A stretch of 35,159 nucleotides of DNA from a virus, in IMG/VR virus record IMGVR_UViG_3300014838_000044, positions 1 through 35,159 of that record; one strand, written 5' to 3'. Shown here piece by piece: positions 10,580-16,967 of this stretch (positions within the stretch are counted from its first letter, which is position 1; every line of letters begins with the position of its first letter). The position numbers and the translations under genes are program-made. The notes below the pieces were generated by a model. That model was not told the DNA's origin. It searched no databases and saw only the letters and a program-made list of their open reading frames with translations.

Positions 10580-10963
10580 ATGCCAATCACGGACGAACAG
10601 ATTGATGCAATTCTGACTGAAAATGACGACCTGATAGCCGTGGCCATGCGGTTACAGGAGCGCAAGCGGAAGCGGGCGCACGCAGCGGCAAAGGCGGCGC
10701 AGCCGGAGTTGGGTATACGCTCGACGGCGGCGCATGACGCGCTTCTGGCAAAACTGAAGGCTGCGTGGGATGCGCCGCTCACCGTCGTAGAAAAAGGCGC
10801 GGAGCAAGGCGATTTCGAGTATCTGGTGCTGACCATTCAAGACTGCGTAGACTCGGGCGACGTGGAGGATCTGATCTTCGCGGCACTGCGATTGTCCCGC
10901 AAACTTCTGGCCCGAAATCCGCATCTATGGCGCAAACAAGACATGACGACAGCGCAGAAATAG
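10580..10963 (+). CDS. small hypothetical protein
   Basis: A 127-aa protein with no family I recognise. It begins five bases after the preceding stop, with a modest SD (GTAAGGAAC). The N-terminus is acidic and helical (PITDEQIDAILTENDD), followed by a basic stretch RLQERKRKRAHAAAKAA and a helical C-terminal half. There is no signal peptide or membrane segment, so it is probably cytoplasmic or packaged. It occupies the third place in the fibre-tip / secreted-protein module, like the gene at 11988. Confidence 0.65.
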   Translation: MPITDEQIDAILTENDDLIAVAMRLQERKRKRAHAAAKAAQPELGIRSTAAHDALLAKLKAAWDAPLTVVEKGAEQGDFEYLVLTIQDCVDSGDVEDLIFAALRLSRKLLARNPHLWRKQDMTTAQK

Positions 10964-11115
10964 CGCGTCCTTCCACGAGCGTCGCGGCGACGAGATTAAG
11001 GGAATGGCGAGCGCGCGACGGGTGCCGTGAAGCACCTGGTGGAGGGGAATCCCCCCACCAAGTGGCCAGGTCAGTTTTCCGATCAAAGCGGATGACTGGG
11101 CTGGCTGCCTGGTAG
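10927..11115 (+). CDS. possible small protein overlapping the previous gene
   Basis: A 62-aa reading frame that overlaps the last 37 bases of the preceding gene and runs to just before a strong hairpin. It contains RPSTSVAATRLREWRARDG, a basic, helical stretch that looks protein-like. The ATG at 10927 has no convincing SD, and base composition here is GC-rich, which lengthens open frames by chance. If it is not coding, 10964-11145 is an intergenic stretch with nothing else recognised. Confidence 0.3.
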   Translation: MAQTRHDDSAEIARPSTSVAATRLREWRARDGCREAPGGGESPHQVARSVFRSKRMTGLAAW

Positions 11116-11145
11116 TGGAATTTCCGGCCTAAGTTGGGCTGTCGA

Positions 11146-11177
11146 AACGGGCGTGCTGCGAATGCGGCACGCCCGTT
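11146..11177 (+). terminator. strong hairpin, probable terminator
   Basis: Perfect 11-bp inverted repeat AACGGGCGTGC / GCACGCCCGTT (11146-11156 and 11167-11177). It can extend inwards by three more pairs around a GAAT loop. It is followed by TGTGTGTTTA rather than a clean T run, so intrinsic termination may be partial. It separates the first fibre/secreted-protein module from the second. Confidence 0.6.
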
Positions 11178-11648
11178 GTGTGTTTAACGATTGGACCGTC
11201 AAGCGTGGCAATCGTGCAGGGATCTCTTTCGCTTAGCCTGAACGGCATCACTACCACGCTCGGAAATATATACTGTTCTGGAATTTCGGATTATGGTTTG
11301 CAGATCCAGAACAATTCGGGGCCTAACATTCGAACCGTGATCAGCGATTATGGGATCTTCTCCTTTACGGGGACTACGGGGGCGCAGGCAACCGCGCTGT
11401 CAGGGACTGCCGCATCCGGTGGTGTTCTTGAGGTGTACGACGCTTCAGGCAATGTGACTATGAGTTTTCTGGGCTATAACAGCCTGCTGTCGATTACGAA
11501 GGGCGGCAACTCCATTCAGATATCGGCGACCACTGTGACGGCAGGTTCAGCGACGGCTGGATCGCAGACGCTTCCCAGTAACCCGGCTGGGTTCTGGACC
11601 ATCTCGCTAAATGGGAGTACCGCGAAGATTCCATATTACAATTTCTAG
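11178..11648 (+). CDS. fibre-tip-like protein
   Basis: A 156-aa Ser/Thr/Gly-rich protein. Its C-terminus (...GSTAKIPYYNF) matches the end of the 1337-aa fibre protein (...GTSIAIPYYVV), suggesting a detached or duplicated fibre tip. The start is uncertain. GTG at 11178 sits at the foot of the hairpin and has no SD; GTG at 11205 or 11214 are alternatives, and the frame is closed upstream at 11130. It is followed closely by a secreted-protein gene, as the long fibre gene is. It may be a separate tip subunit or a remnant of a longer fibre. Confidence 0.6.
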   Translation: MCLTIGPSSVAIVQGSLSLSLNGITTTLGNIYCSGISDYGLQIQNNSGPNIRTVISDYGIFSFTGTTGAQATALSGTAASGGVLEVYDASGNVTMSFLGYNSLLSITKGGNSIQISATTVTAGSATAGSQTLPSNPAGFWTISLNGSTAKIPYYNF

Positions 11649-11659
11649 GGGGTGGAACG

Positions 11660-11995
11660 ATGAAACGACTGGCATTGCTTTTCTTGGCGGGTTGTTTGAT
11701 GGGTGCGAGAGCGCAGGCACCAGAATTCACGGTGGGGATTGAGGCGCTGGGCAATGGCTACGTGCGAATAAACTTCATCACAAACGACCCCGTGGTGGGG
11801 TTTGTGGGGGAGTTCGAATACCAGCCGGTGGCTGGCGGAAACTGGGTTACGAGCGAGTTTTTCGCCCATCACTGGCTTCGGACCGGCGGCTATTTGGTGA
11901 TGCCGTGCGGGGCGTGCGCTGGCCTCTATGTGACGGCACAGGAAGTGACGGGCCTGGGGCTGAACGCCGTGGCGTTTGGAGGACAAAATGAATAG
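11660..11995 (+). CDS. small secreted protein (Sec signal), paralogue-like
   Basis: A 111-aa protein with a strong SD (AGGGGGTGGAACG) and a Sec signal peptide (MKRLALLFLAGCLMGARAQA). The mature part is beta-rich and has a Cys pair in MPCGACAGLY. Size, signal, position after an IPYY-ending gene and the spacing of conserved residues suggest a paralogue of the protein at 10233-10574. The C at position 12 of the signal peptide (LAGC) could alternatively be a lipobox, giving a lipoprotein. Function unknown. Confidence 0.7.
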   Translation: MKRLALLFLAGCLMGARAQAPEFTVGIEALGNGYVRINFITNDPVVGFVGEFEYQPVAGGNWVTSEFFAHHWLRTGGYLVMPCGACAGLYVTAQEVTGLGLNAVAFGGQNE

Positions 11996-12188
11996 TGCGG
12001 ATACCAAACTAGTCCCAGAGGAAAAAGAGTACCAACCTGACACCTCTGAGCAGGCTATGCTCGATGCCATCGGATCGCAGATCCAGGCGCTACAGAGCGA
12101 TTTACAGGCCGTGCTGCGGGCGATCTGCAACGCACGGAAGCTCCAGGGAAACTGGACCTGGGACGGTGCGAGGTTTGTGAAGACGTAA
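11988..12188 (+). CDS. small hypothetical protein
   Basis: A 66-aa protein whose ATG at 11988 has a good SD (TTTGGAGGACAAA) inside the end of the previous gene; the two genes overlap by eight bases, so translation is probably coupled. An in-frame TTG at 11976 is the SD itself and is unlikely to be the start. The middle is an amphipathic helix (AMLDAIGSQIQALQSDLQAV), a likely short coiled coil, followed by GNWTWDGARF. No family recognised. Confidence 0.65.
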   Translation: MNSADTKLVPEEKEYQPDTSEQAMLDAIGSQIQALQSDLQAVLRAICNARKLQGNWTWDGARFVKT

Positions 12189-12218
12189 GCTTCCCAACGG
12201 CGTAAGGAAAATAAAAAA

Positions 12219-12482
12219 ATGAAAAGCAGCCCGTCAACAATCAATTTTCCAAACATCACACCGGCTCGATGGCAAGAAATTTGTACTGCCGTCAGCGCCA
12301 AAGGATTTACAATAACCGGCAACTCCGGTTCTGGCTCTAAGTCAGGTGTTACGATTCAATACATCTATGTACCGGACTCTCAACTCCTTGAACTTGTAGT
12401 TAGCCGGGAGTGGTATGACCCGTCTATACAGTCTATCGAGGCTGAACTTACTGCATTAGTGAACTCAACCCAAGCCCTCTAA
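12219..12482 (+). CDS. small hypothetical protein
   Basis: An 87-aa protein starting after GTAAGGAAAATAAAAAA. It has a soluble composition with a mixed alpha/beta look: a helix near residues 14-28, a Ser/Gly-rich turn, strands around TIQYIYV and LLELVVS, and a C-terminal helix. There is no signal peptide and no family I recognise. It lies 16 bases before the papain-like gene and is probably in the same transcript. Confidence 0.65.
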   Translation: MKSSPSTINFPNITPARWQEICTAVSAKGFTITGNSGSGSKSGVTIQYIYVPDSQLLELVVSREWYDPSIQSIEAELTALVNSTQAL

Positions 12483-12498
12483 CAAAGGAAGTGAAAAA

Positions 12499-13317
12499 AT
12501 GGTAAAACGAATCACCCATTCATCCGGCAAGGTATTCTGTCTTGGCCGCAACCGTCCCAAGCCCGGCCAAATGAAACTGCACATGCGGAATGTTTTGAAC
12601 CTGTCAAAACTTCCTACTCCCCCGACTACCTGTAGCTACAGTCCAGCAGCGGCCACGGCTTTGAGTCAGATGTATCTGAACGATCAGTATGGGGATTGCG
12701 TAATTGCCGGGATGGCACACACAGTTGGGGTGCTAACCGGAAATTCTGGCGTGGGCTCTACTATTTTTACACCGGCGCAGATTGTCTCGCTGTACAGCGA
12801 CATTGGCGGGTTCAACCCCGAAAATCCACAGGCTACTGACAATGGCTGCGATGAAGTAACAGCTTGGACCTATTGGAAAAATACAGGAGCACCCGCAGGA
12901 GCTAACAAGATTGCCGGTTGGATTAGTGTAGACGGCACTAACCCGGCAGAGTATACGGCGGCTTGCTGGCTGTTTGAAAACTTGCTGTTCGGTGTTGAGC
13001 TGCCTGATTCCTGGATCAGTCCTTTCCCTTCAGAGCCTGGGTTTGTTTGGGACGCAGGCGTATCCGACCCTGACAACGGTCATTGCTTCCTTGGTGTCGA
13101 CTACTACCCGGATGGAAGCGTTGCTATCGACACCTGGGGGATGCTTGGCCGTATTACCCCGGCAGCGATGGCTAAGAACGCTTCTACTGCGGGGTCTGGT
13201 GAGTTGTACGCAGTTGTCTCGCAGGAGTCGCTGATCAAAGCCACCGCTAAGGCACCTAGCGGTTTTGACTGGGAGCAGACGTGTGCCTATTTTGAAGAAA
13301 TGGGAGGGGGGCTTTAA
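12499..13317 (+). CDS. papain-like (cysteine-peptidase fold) protein
   Basis: A 272-aa protein with the arrangement of a papain-like peptidase: NDQYGDCVIAG (Q63, C67) for the oxyanion Gln and nucleophile Cys, DNGHCFLGVDYY (H195) for the general base, and AIDTWG (D211) where the third catalytic residue is expected. Known families use this Gln-Cys-His-Asn/Asp order for peptidase or amidase activity. There is no signal peptide. Its place just upstream of the lipoprotein-like, holin and endolysin genes would fit cell-wall degradation, virion maturation or cleavage of a host protein; none is shown. The SD is AAAGGAAGTG. Confidence 0.6.
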   Translation: MVKRITHSSGKVFCLGRNRPKPGQMKLHMRNVLNLSKLPTPPTTCSYSPAAATALSQMYLNDQYGDCVIAGMAHTVGVLTGNSGVGSTIFTPAQIVSLYSDIGGFNPENPQATDNGCDEVTAWTYWKNTGAPAGANKIAGWISVDGTNPAEYTAACWLFENLLFGVELPDSWISPFPSEPGFVWDAGVSDPDNGHCFLGVDYYPDGSVAIDTWGMLGRITPAAMAKNASTAGSGELYAVVSQESLIKATAKAPSGFDWEQTCAYFEEMGGGL

Positions 13318-13318
13318 C

Positions 13319-13405
13319 GTGGATACTACTCTGTGGTGGGCCATTGTTAAGCTGCCATTTCGCTACATTTGGGCGCTCATCAAAGGCACAGTAGGTAAGC
13401 CGTAA
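13319..13405 (+). CDS. small hydrophobic peptide
   Basis: A 28-aa frame (GTG at 13319) two bases after the previous stop, with a very purine-rich SD (GGGAGGGGG) about nine bases upstream. The peptide starts MDTTLWWAIVKLPFRYIWAL and is hydrophobic and basic, long enough for one membrane helix. It sits just before the lysis genes. It could be a small membrane effector or just a translational link; only the SD and the tight spacing support it. Confidence 0.45.
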   Translation: MDTTLWWAIVKLPFRYIWALIKGTVGKP

Positions 13406-13415
13406 AAGGAGACTT

Positions 13416-13988
13416 ATGATTTTGACTAATTCACTCAAACGTTACGCGGCACTGATCTGTCTGGTGGCTTCCACCGGGCTGATGGTAAGCTGCACTCAGT
13501 CCCAGGTTTCTTTTGCCTTCACTGCATTCACTGACGCCGTTGAAGGCGGCTCTATCGTAGCAACTGCCTTCTGCGGTGCTGGCACCATCCCCGCGCCAAT
13601 TTGCACTATCCTGCTTCCGGCACTATCCAACGCGGCAGCGGCTGCCCCGCAAATTCAAACAGAGTTGGCTTCCTCGGACCCGCTGGCGCTTCAGGTAACT
13701 AAGTGCATTGCACTGCTGGCCCCCTTTGTAAATCAAACAATTTCGGGGAGCCCGCTTGCGCAAGAAATCATCGCAGGCATCGGTGTTGCAGCGCAGGCTT
13801 TGATTGCAGAGCTGCAAAAACTGATTCCGGCTGCTCAGGCTTTGGACCGTATGAACGCACACGTCGGTGCTCCGGCGCATATCCCTTATGCCTGGAAGGA
13901 TCGTAGGACGCTTTCAGCGGGGGTCAAGAAATCTCAGGAAGCATTGGCGCGTATTGCTGCATATCAAGCTGCACACCCGGCAAAGTAA
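13416..13988 (+). CDS. probable lipoprotein
   Basis: A 190-aa protein with a clear SD (AAAAGGAGACTT). The N-terminus is a basic plus hydrophobic signal (residues 1-25) ending LMVSC, a slightly atypical lipobox, so C26 may be lipidated. The rest is Ala-rich and mostly helical, with a basic C-terminal tail. Its position immediately upstream of the holin and endolysin suggests envelope work during lysis (perhaps spanin-like) or exclusion of other phages. No family match was recognised. Confidence 0.6.
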   Translation: MILTNSLKRYAALICLVASTGLMVSCTQSQVSFAFTAFTDAVEGGSIVATAFCGAGTIPAPICTILLPALSNAAAAAPQIQTELASSDPLALQVTKCIALLAPFVNQTISGSPLAQEIIAGIGVAAQALIAELQKLIPAAQALDRMNAHVGAPAHIPYAWKDRRTLSAGVKKSQEALARIAAYQAAHPAK

Positions 13989-13989
13989 A

Positions 13990-14403
13990 ATGGACCCCAA
14001 CTTGACTAACTCAACGCTGATGCTCCACCTGGGAGCAGCTTTTCTTCTGGTTCACGGGCTTCAGATTATCAAGTCGTGGGCCAAGATTCCATGGATCTCA
14101 AAGCACACCGATAAGGCCAATATGCTTATCTCCGCATTGTGGGGGTTTGCCAGCGCCAACGGAATTATTCTGGTAGCCTCCCCGGATGGCTGGCTGAGCG
14201 GGGGCGGGACTGTTCATGTTCCCCCCATTGCTCAGTTGGGGGCAGCATTGCTGTCTTCTTTGGGACAGGTCATGTTACAACAAGCGTACTATCACGGCAG
14301 CGTAAAGACTGGGGATGCACCCACGTCTGCTTCTATAGCGCAAGAGGTTATGAAGGCGCTGCCTGCCTACTCAAAAGAAGGAGTAAAGAATGTCGGTGTT
14401 TAA
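13990..14403 (+). CDS. candidate holin
   Basis: A 137-aa protein with three hydrophobic segments (about residues 12-30, 44-63 and 80-100) and a soluble C-terminal tail. I chose ATG at 13990, one base after the previous stop codon, because a longer open frame would overlap the lipoprotein-like gene by over 120 bases without an SD. It overlaps the endolysin gene by 14 bases. Holins are diverse, but a small multi-span membrane protein directly before the endolysin is the usual arrangement. It would time lysis by forming membrane holes. Confidence 0.65.
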   Translation: MDPNLTNSTLMLHLGAAFLLVHGLQIIKSWAKIPWISKHTDKANMLISALWGFASANGIILVASPDGWLSGGGTVHVPPIAQLGAALLSSLGQVMLQQAYYHGSVKTGDAPTSASIAQEVMKALPAYSKEGVKNVGV

Positions 14404-14881
14404 TTTAGCCGTTCAAGCGCTGCTTACAGAAGAAGGTGGGGCCTACGTTCCTAACGATAACGGACGCGGGCCTTCGAGATGGGGGGTCACTCTGATGACC
14501 TATCAAGCGTTTTACCCATCGGCAGTTGCTAAGGACATTTTTGGTTTAACACCAGAGGAAGCAATCGCTTTCTACCGTGCTGCATACTGGGTTTTCTACC
14601 AGTTGGGATTGATTGACGATCAAGACGTAGCTACCAAGATGCTGGATCTGACTGTTAACGTCGGACGCCCTGCAATTTGCTGGCTTCAGAATGCTGCTGG
14701 CGTAGTTGAAGACGGGATGCTCGGCCCTGTAACTGCCGCTGCGGTCAACGCCATGGTTCCGCAACAAGTTTTGACAGTGGTGCGGAAAGCAGGGGCAACC
14801 TACTACAACAATCTGGCTGTGCAAGACCCGGCAAAGTATGGGCCGGATTTGGCTGGCTGGCTAGCGCGTCTCGCCAAGTAA
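14390..14881 (+). CDS. endolysin, glycoside hydrolase 108-type
   Basis: A 163-aa peptidoglycan hydrolase. The N-terminal EEGGAYVPNDNGRGPSRWG (E14/E15) is the GH108 signature, with the catalytic Glu in the E-G-G motif, as in phage N-acetylmuramidases. The C-terminal half (about residues 80-163, including NAAGVVEDGMLGPVT) looks like the PG_binding_3 domain that usually accompanies GH108. There is no signal peptide, consistent with release through a holin. The SD is GAAGGAGTAAAG. Its last 21 bases overlap the end of the opposite-strand helicase gene, marking the junction between the two transcription blocks. Confidence 0.9.
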   Translation: MSVFNLAVQALLTEEGGAYVPNDNGRGPSRWGVTLMTYQAFYPSAVAKDIFGLTPEEAIAFYRAAYWVFYQLGLIDDQDVATKMLDLTVNVGRPAICWLQNAAGVVEDGMLGPVTAAAVNAMVPQQVLTVVRKAGATYYNNLAVQDPAKYGPDLAGWLARLAK

Positions 14882-16294
14882 GTCCAGCACACGGGAGGCG
14901 TCTCCCACCCAGGTGTCATGCACAACATGAGTGCAGACTTCCTGGAGTGCCTTCGCCCTCATTTTTGCCGCCCATGAATGTTGGTCGGCAATGTCAATGT
15001 ACCAGAGAACTTTATTCCCCGATTTCCTTACCCCTCTACCGTACCGCTGAATTGCCCCGTCTCTCCCCGGCATTGCGCTGGCGTCGATGATCATATCGAC
15101 GGTCTGCACGTCCACACCTTTTCCAAACACCTTAGAAGCCAAAATGAGCGGAAGCTCCCTGGCATCCATAGCTTTCATGGCGGCAAGCCTGTCTTCAGAT
15201 TCGCGCTCCCCGCTAAGAGCCTGATGTGGGATGTCTTCCAGCCGCTTTGACAGCACGCGCAGATGAACCCGGCGCTCGACCAGCACCACTACCCTGCGTC
15301 CGCGTTTCACGCCCTCCCGTGCCAGAGCTTCAACACAATCATTGCGTGCCCGGTTGAGTGCAATATGGTAGCGGTACTCAGCTTCCCGCGTTCCTCGTTT
15401 GATCCACTTACCTTCTGAAAGATATCCTGGCGCGGTGTCGCATAGGGGGTCATTGAAAGCAAGATGGCAAACTATGCCTGTGCTTAGATGGCCCTCCTCG
15501 ACACCCTCCTGAATTGTGTACTCAAACAGCACCGGCCCGGCTAAGGCGATAGCAGGAATGTGTATGTGCGGCTTTCGCATCTGAAGTGTAGCAGTCAAGC
15601 CATACACAGCCTGCGGCCTGATCTGAGTAACGATGTCGATGTTACGCTTGTTCAGAGCTACATGAATTTCGTCAATGATCAAAACGTTCAGGGACTTAAA
15701 CCATTTCTGGAATGCAGGGTTGCGACGGTGCTTGCTTAGCGTCTGAATTGTTGCGACCGAAACCCGCTTCGGGCGAAACACGCTGTGACCAACAACTCCA
15801 ATCTCCCCCCCGACAACACTTTCAATTTGCCTGCGGGACTGTTCCAGCAAAGTTAGCTCATCACAGATGAACACTGCGGTGCCACGCAGTCGTTTGAGAA
15901 ACCCACCTGCTAACTTAGTCTTACCGGCCCCAGTCGCTGCAAGGACAATGCCGCCCGTATTGCTGGCGGCTATCATGGCTTCGATGGCTTCCTGCTGGTA
16001 GTCTCGAAGGTCGTCGTCGCTCGCCGGGTTAAAAGCCAGTGACCTGCGCGTATCAGTAACAGCAAAGCGAAATCCGGCCTCCTCCAGACTGGCGTGTTTA
16101 TCCAGCCACAGACCAGTTGCTACCCGGCCCCGCGCCATCATGTTTTTCACACCATCCCAACCAGGGGACTTGAAGTTGGCACTAGGGTCTTTGTAGGCGA
16201 AGTATGGTTTGATTTCAACCTGGGTATCCGGTGAACAGATGAAAGTAGTCCATCGGTTGCAGACTTGGACCGGGATTGTGGCTAAAGGTGGCAT
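14861..16294 (-). CDS. SF2 DNA helicase, UvsW-like
   Basis: A 477-aa superfamily 2 helicase. Visible motifs: a Q-type RDYQ (97-100), Walker A AATGAGKT (119-126), Walker B DEIH (208-211), motif III TAT (234-236), and in the second RecA lobe KVFGKGVDVQTVD and QRYGRGVRKSG (motifs V and VI, with the arginine fingers). T4 UvsW and RadD/XPB-like relatives unwind branched DNA and R-loops, which fits the recombination genes upstream. The start ATG at 16292-16294 shares a base with the stop of a possible upstream frame (TAATG). A TATAAT on the coding strand lies nine bases before the ATG. Confidence 0.9.
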   Translation of the reverse strand: MPPLATIPVQVCNRWTTFICSPDTQVEIKPYFAYKDPSANFKSPGWDGVKNMMARGRVATGLWLDKHASLEEAGFRFAVTDTRRSLAFNPASDDDLRDYQQEAIEAMIAASNTGGIVLAATGAGKTKLAGGFLKRLRGTAVFICDELTLLEQSRRQIESVVGGEIGVVGHSVFRPKRVSVATIQTLSKHRRNPAFQKWFKSLNVLIIDEIHVALNKRNIDIVTQIRPQAVYGLTATLQMRKPHIHIPAIALAGPVLFEYTIQEGVEEGHLSTGIVCHLAFNDPLCDTAPGYLSEGKWIKRGTREAEYRYHIALNRARNDCVEALAREGVKRGRRVVVLVERRVHLRVLSKRLEDIPHQALSGERESEDRLAAMKAMDARELPLILASKVFGKGVDVQTVDMIIDASAMPGRDGAIQRYGRGVRKSGNKVLWYIDIADQHSWAAKMRAKALQEVCTHVVHDTWVGDASRVLDLLGETR

Positions 16295-16563
16295 TAATTG
16301 GGAATTATATCGCAGTTTTCCGCCGTGGCGACGCGAGCAGACGGGCGAAAGTCACTTAGTTTTTTGCTCCTCGTTCCACAGCCTGCAGCGGTCCCCCAAC
16401 TTGCAGCCGTCCCCCAACTTGCAGCCGTTCCCCAGCACGCAGCTGTACCCCAGCTCGCAGCTGTACCCCAGCAGGGATGATCTGATGCTGTGGCAGATAT
16501 CCGGTGCCGGGCAGGGATTTGAACCCTGTTGACGCCGACTCGCACTCTCGTAGGATTTCGCAA
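16294..16563 (-). CDS. possible hexapeptide-repeat protein upstream of the helicase
   Basis: An open frame with no certain start (a TTG at 16563 has no SD). Its middle is five copies of a W-G-T-A-A-S/C/G hexapeptide, encoded by the 18-bp repeat at 16386-16475. Of the five variable positions between copies, four are third-codon positions and silent in this frame. The frame ends at a TAA that overlaps the helicase ATG, a common operon joint. Against it: the 5' part overlaps a tRNA-like sequence, there is no good start, and another frame (GTG at 16574) is also open. Function unknown. Confidence 0.35.
   Translation of the reverse strand: MRNPTRVRVGVNRVQIPARHRISATASDHPCWGTAASWGTAACWGTAASWGTAASWGTAAGCGTRSKKLSDFRPSARVATAENCDIIPN
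16386..16475. repeat. 18-bp tandem repeat, five units
   Basis: Five contiguous 18-base units with the + strand pattern CAGCNGTNCCCCARCNNG, for example CAGCCGTCCCCCAACTTG at 16404-16421. Units 1-2 and units 4-5 are most alike. It lies between the tRNA-like RNA and the helicase gene. Confidence 0.9.
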
Positions 16564-16660
16564 TGCTCCGTCACTCCAGTGGAGCGCTACTCACCTTCAT
16601 GGCGTCTATCTTGCTACCCATGCGGTCGGTTCTTGATTGATACCCCAACTGTCCCGGCGC
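16501..16660 (-). ncRNA. tRNA-like structured RNA (3' half matches a tRNA)
   Basis: On the - strand, 16512-16528 form a perfect T-arm, CAGGG-TTCAAAT-CCCTG, followed by CCCGGCACC like an acceptor 3' strand. A matching GCCGGG lies at 16653-16658, five bases after a TATAAT box, so a transcript could start near 16660 and close an acceptor-like stem. GACGCC (16601-16606) can pair with GGCGTC just before the T-arm, in the place of the tmRNA P2 helix. The total is about 156-160 bases, too long for a normal tRNA, and I could not fold a convincing anticodon arm. It may be an interrupted tRNA, a tRNA-like or tmRNA-like RNA, or a tRNA 3' end used as an attachment site. Confidence 0.4.
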
Positions 16661-16664
16661 TTTT

Positions 16665-16670
16665 ATTATA
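16665..16670 (-). promoter_or_regulatory. -10 box upstream of the tRNA-like RNA
   Basis: A perfect TATAAT inside AACAGTATAATA. The same 12-mer recurs at 34381-34392 on the - strand. It overlaps the stop of the frameshifted gene and is placed so that transcription would begin at the 5' side of the acceptor-like stem. No good -35 is visible, so an activator or a different sigma factor may be used. Confidence 0.45.
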
Positions 16671-16964
16671 CTGTTGAAGTTCTTTCTACTGCTCTTGCGT
16701 GCATCGCCTCGGCCTCTTCCCAGGTAGAGCAACGTTCCTGGTAGCACTCCTCGCCCTCTGAAAAAATCATAGTCTCAAACAACAGCGGAGTGGCACCCCC
16801 CCCCCCCAAAATTGTGATTCAAACCAAGGAACACAGTGGAGACAAATTTACCATTCACAGTTTCCTGCTTAACAATACGGTTTGGCTTCAAAATTGCTCT
16901 CGCCCACTTTTCCACATTATGCTCCGGTACGGCTTCATGGCCGACAAGAATAATAGTAGATCAT
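16666..16964 (-). pseudogene. frameshifted phage protein (V-S-T-V-F-L-G-L type)
   Basis: Reading three frames in turn gives one coherent protein of about 98 aa. It starts M-I-Y-Y at ATG 16964 and passes through GHEAVPEHNVEKWARAI, VSTVFLGLNHNFGGG, PLLFETMIF and STWEEAEAMHA. This pattern is common in small phage proteins of unknown function (typically ...STVFLGLDHNF...LFETMVF...TWEEA...H). Two single-base excesses break it: an extra T in CTATTATTC near 16949, and the 12-G run, where 11 G would be in frame. Removing both leaves exactly 99 codons. The SD GGAGGG overlaps the end of the upstream gene. It could be a decaying gene, an assembly error at the homopolymer, or a slippage switch. Confidence 0.65.
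16796..16807. repeat. 12-base C/G homopolymer
   Basis: Twelve consecutive C on the + strand (G on the coding strand) inside the frameshifted gene, at the point where the reading frame is lost. It is the longest single-base run I noticed in the window. Confidence 0.95.
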
Positions 16965-16967
16965 TAA

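Noticed and set aside
14893-14906. GGGAG/CTCCC hairpin as a terminator between the blocks
   Set aside because: Five-pair stem inside the helicase coding sequence with no T run; too weak to call.
16304-16309. TATAAT nine bases before the helicase start, as a leaderless promoter
   Set aside because: No -35, and the helicase start is more simply explained by TAATG coupling; left as a possibility in the helicase entry.
16298-16480. + strand frame with V-P-Q-L-A-A hexapeptides over the 18-bp repeat
   Set aside because: No SD, runs against all neighbouring genes, and its repeat differences are less silent than in the - strand W-G-T-A-A-S frame.
16356-16574. - strand frame (GTG 16574) reading V-Q-L-R-A-G / R-L-Q-V-G-G over the repeat
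   Set aside because: Repeat differences change amino acids more often than in the neighbouring frame; kept only as an alternative to the 16294-16563 call.
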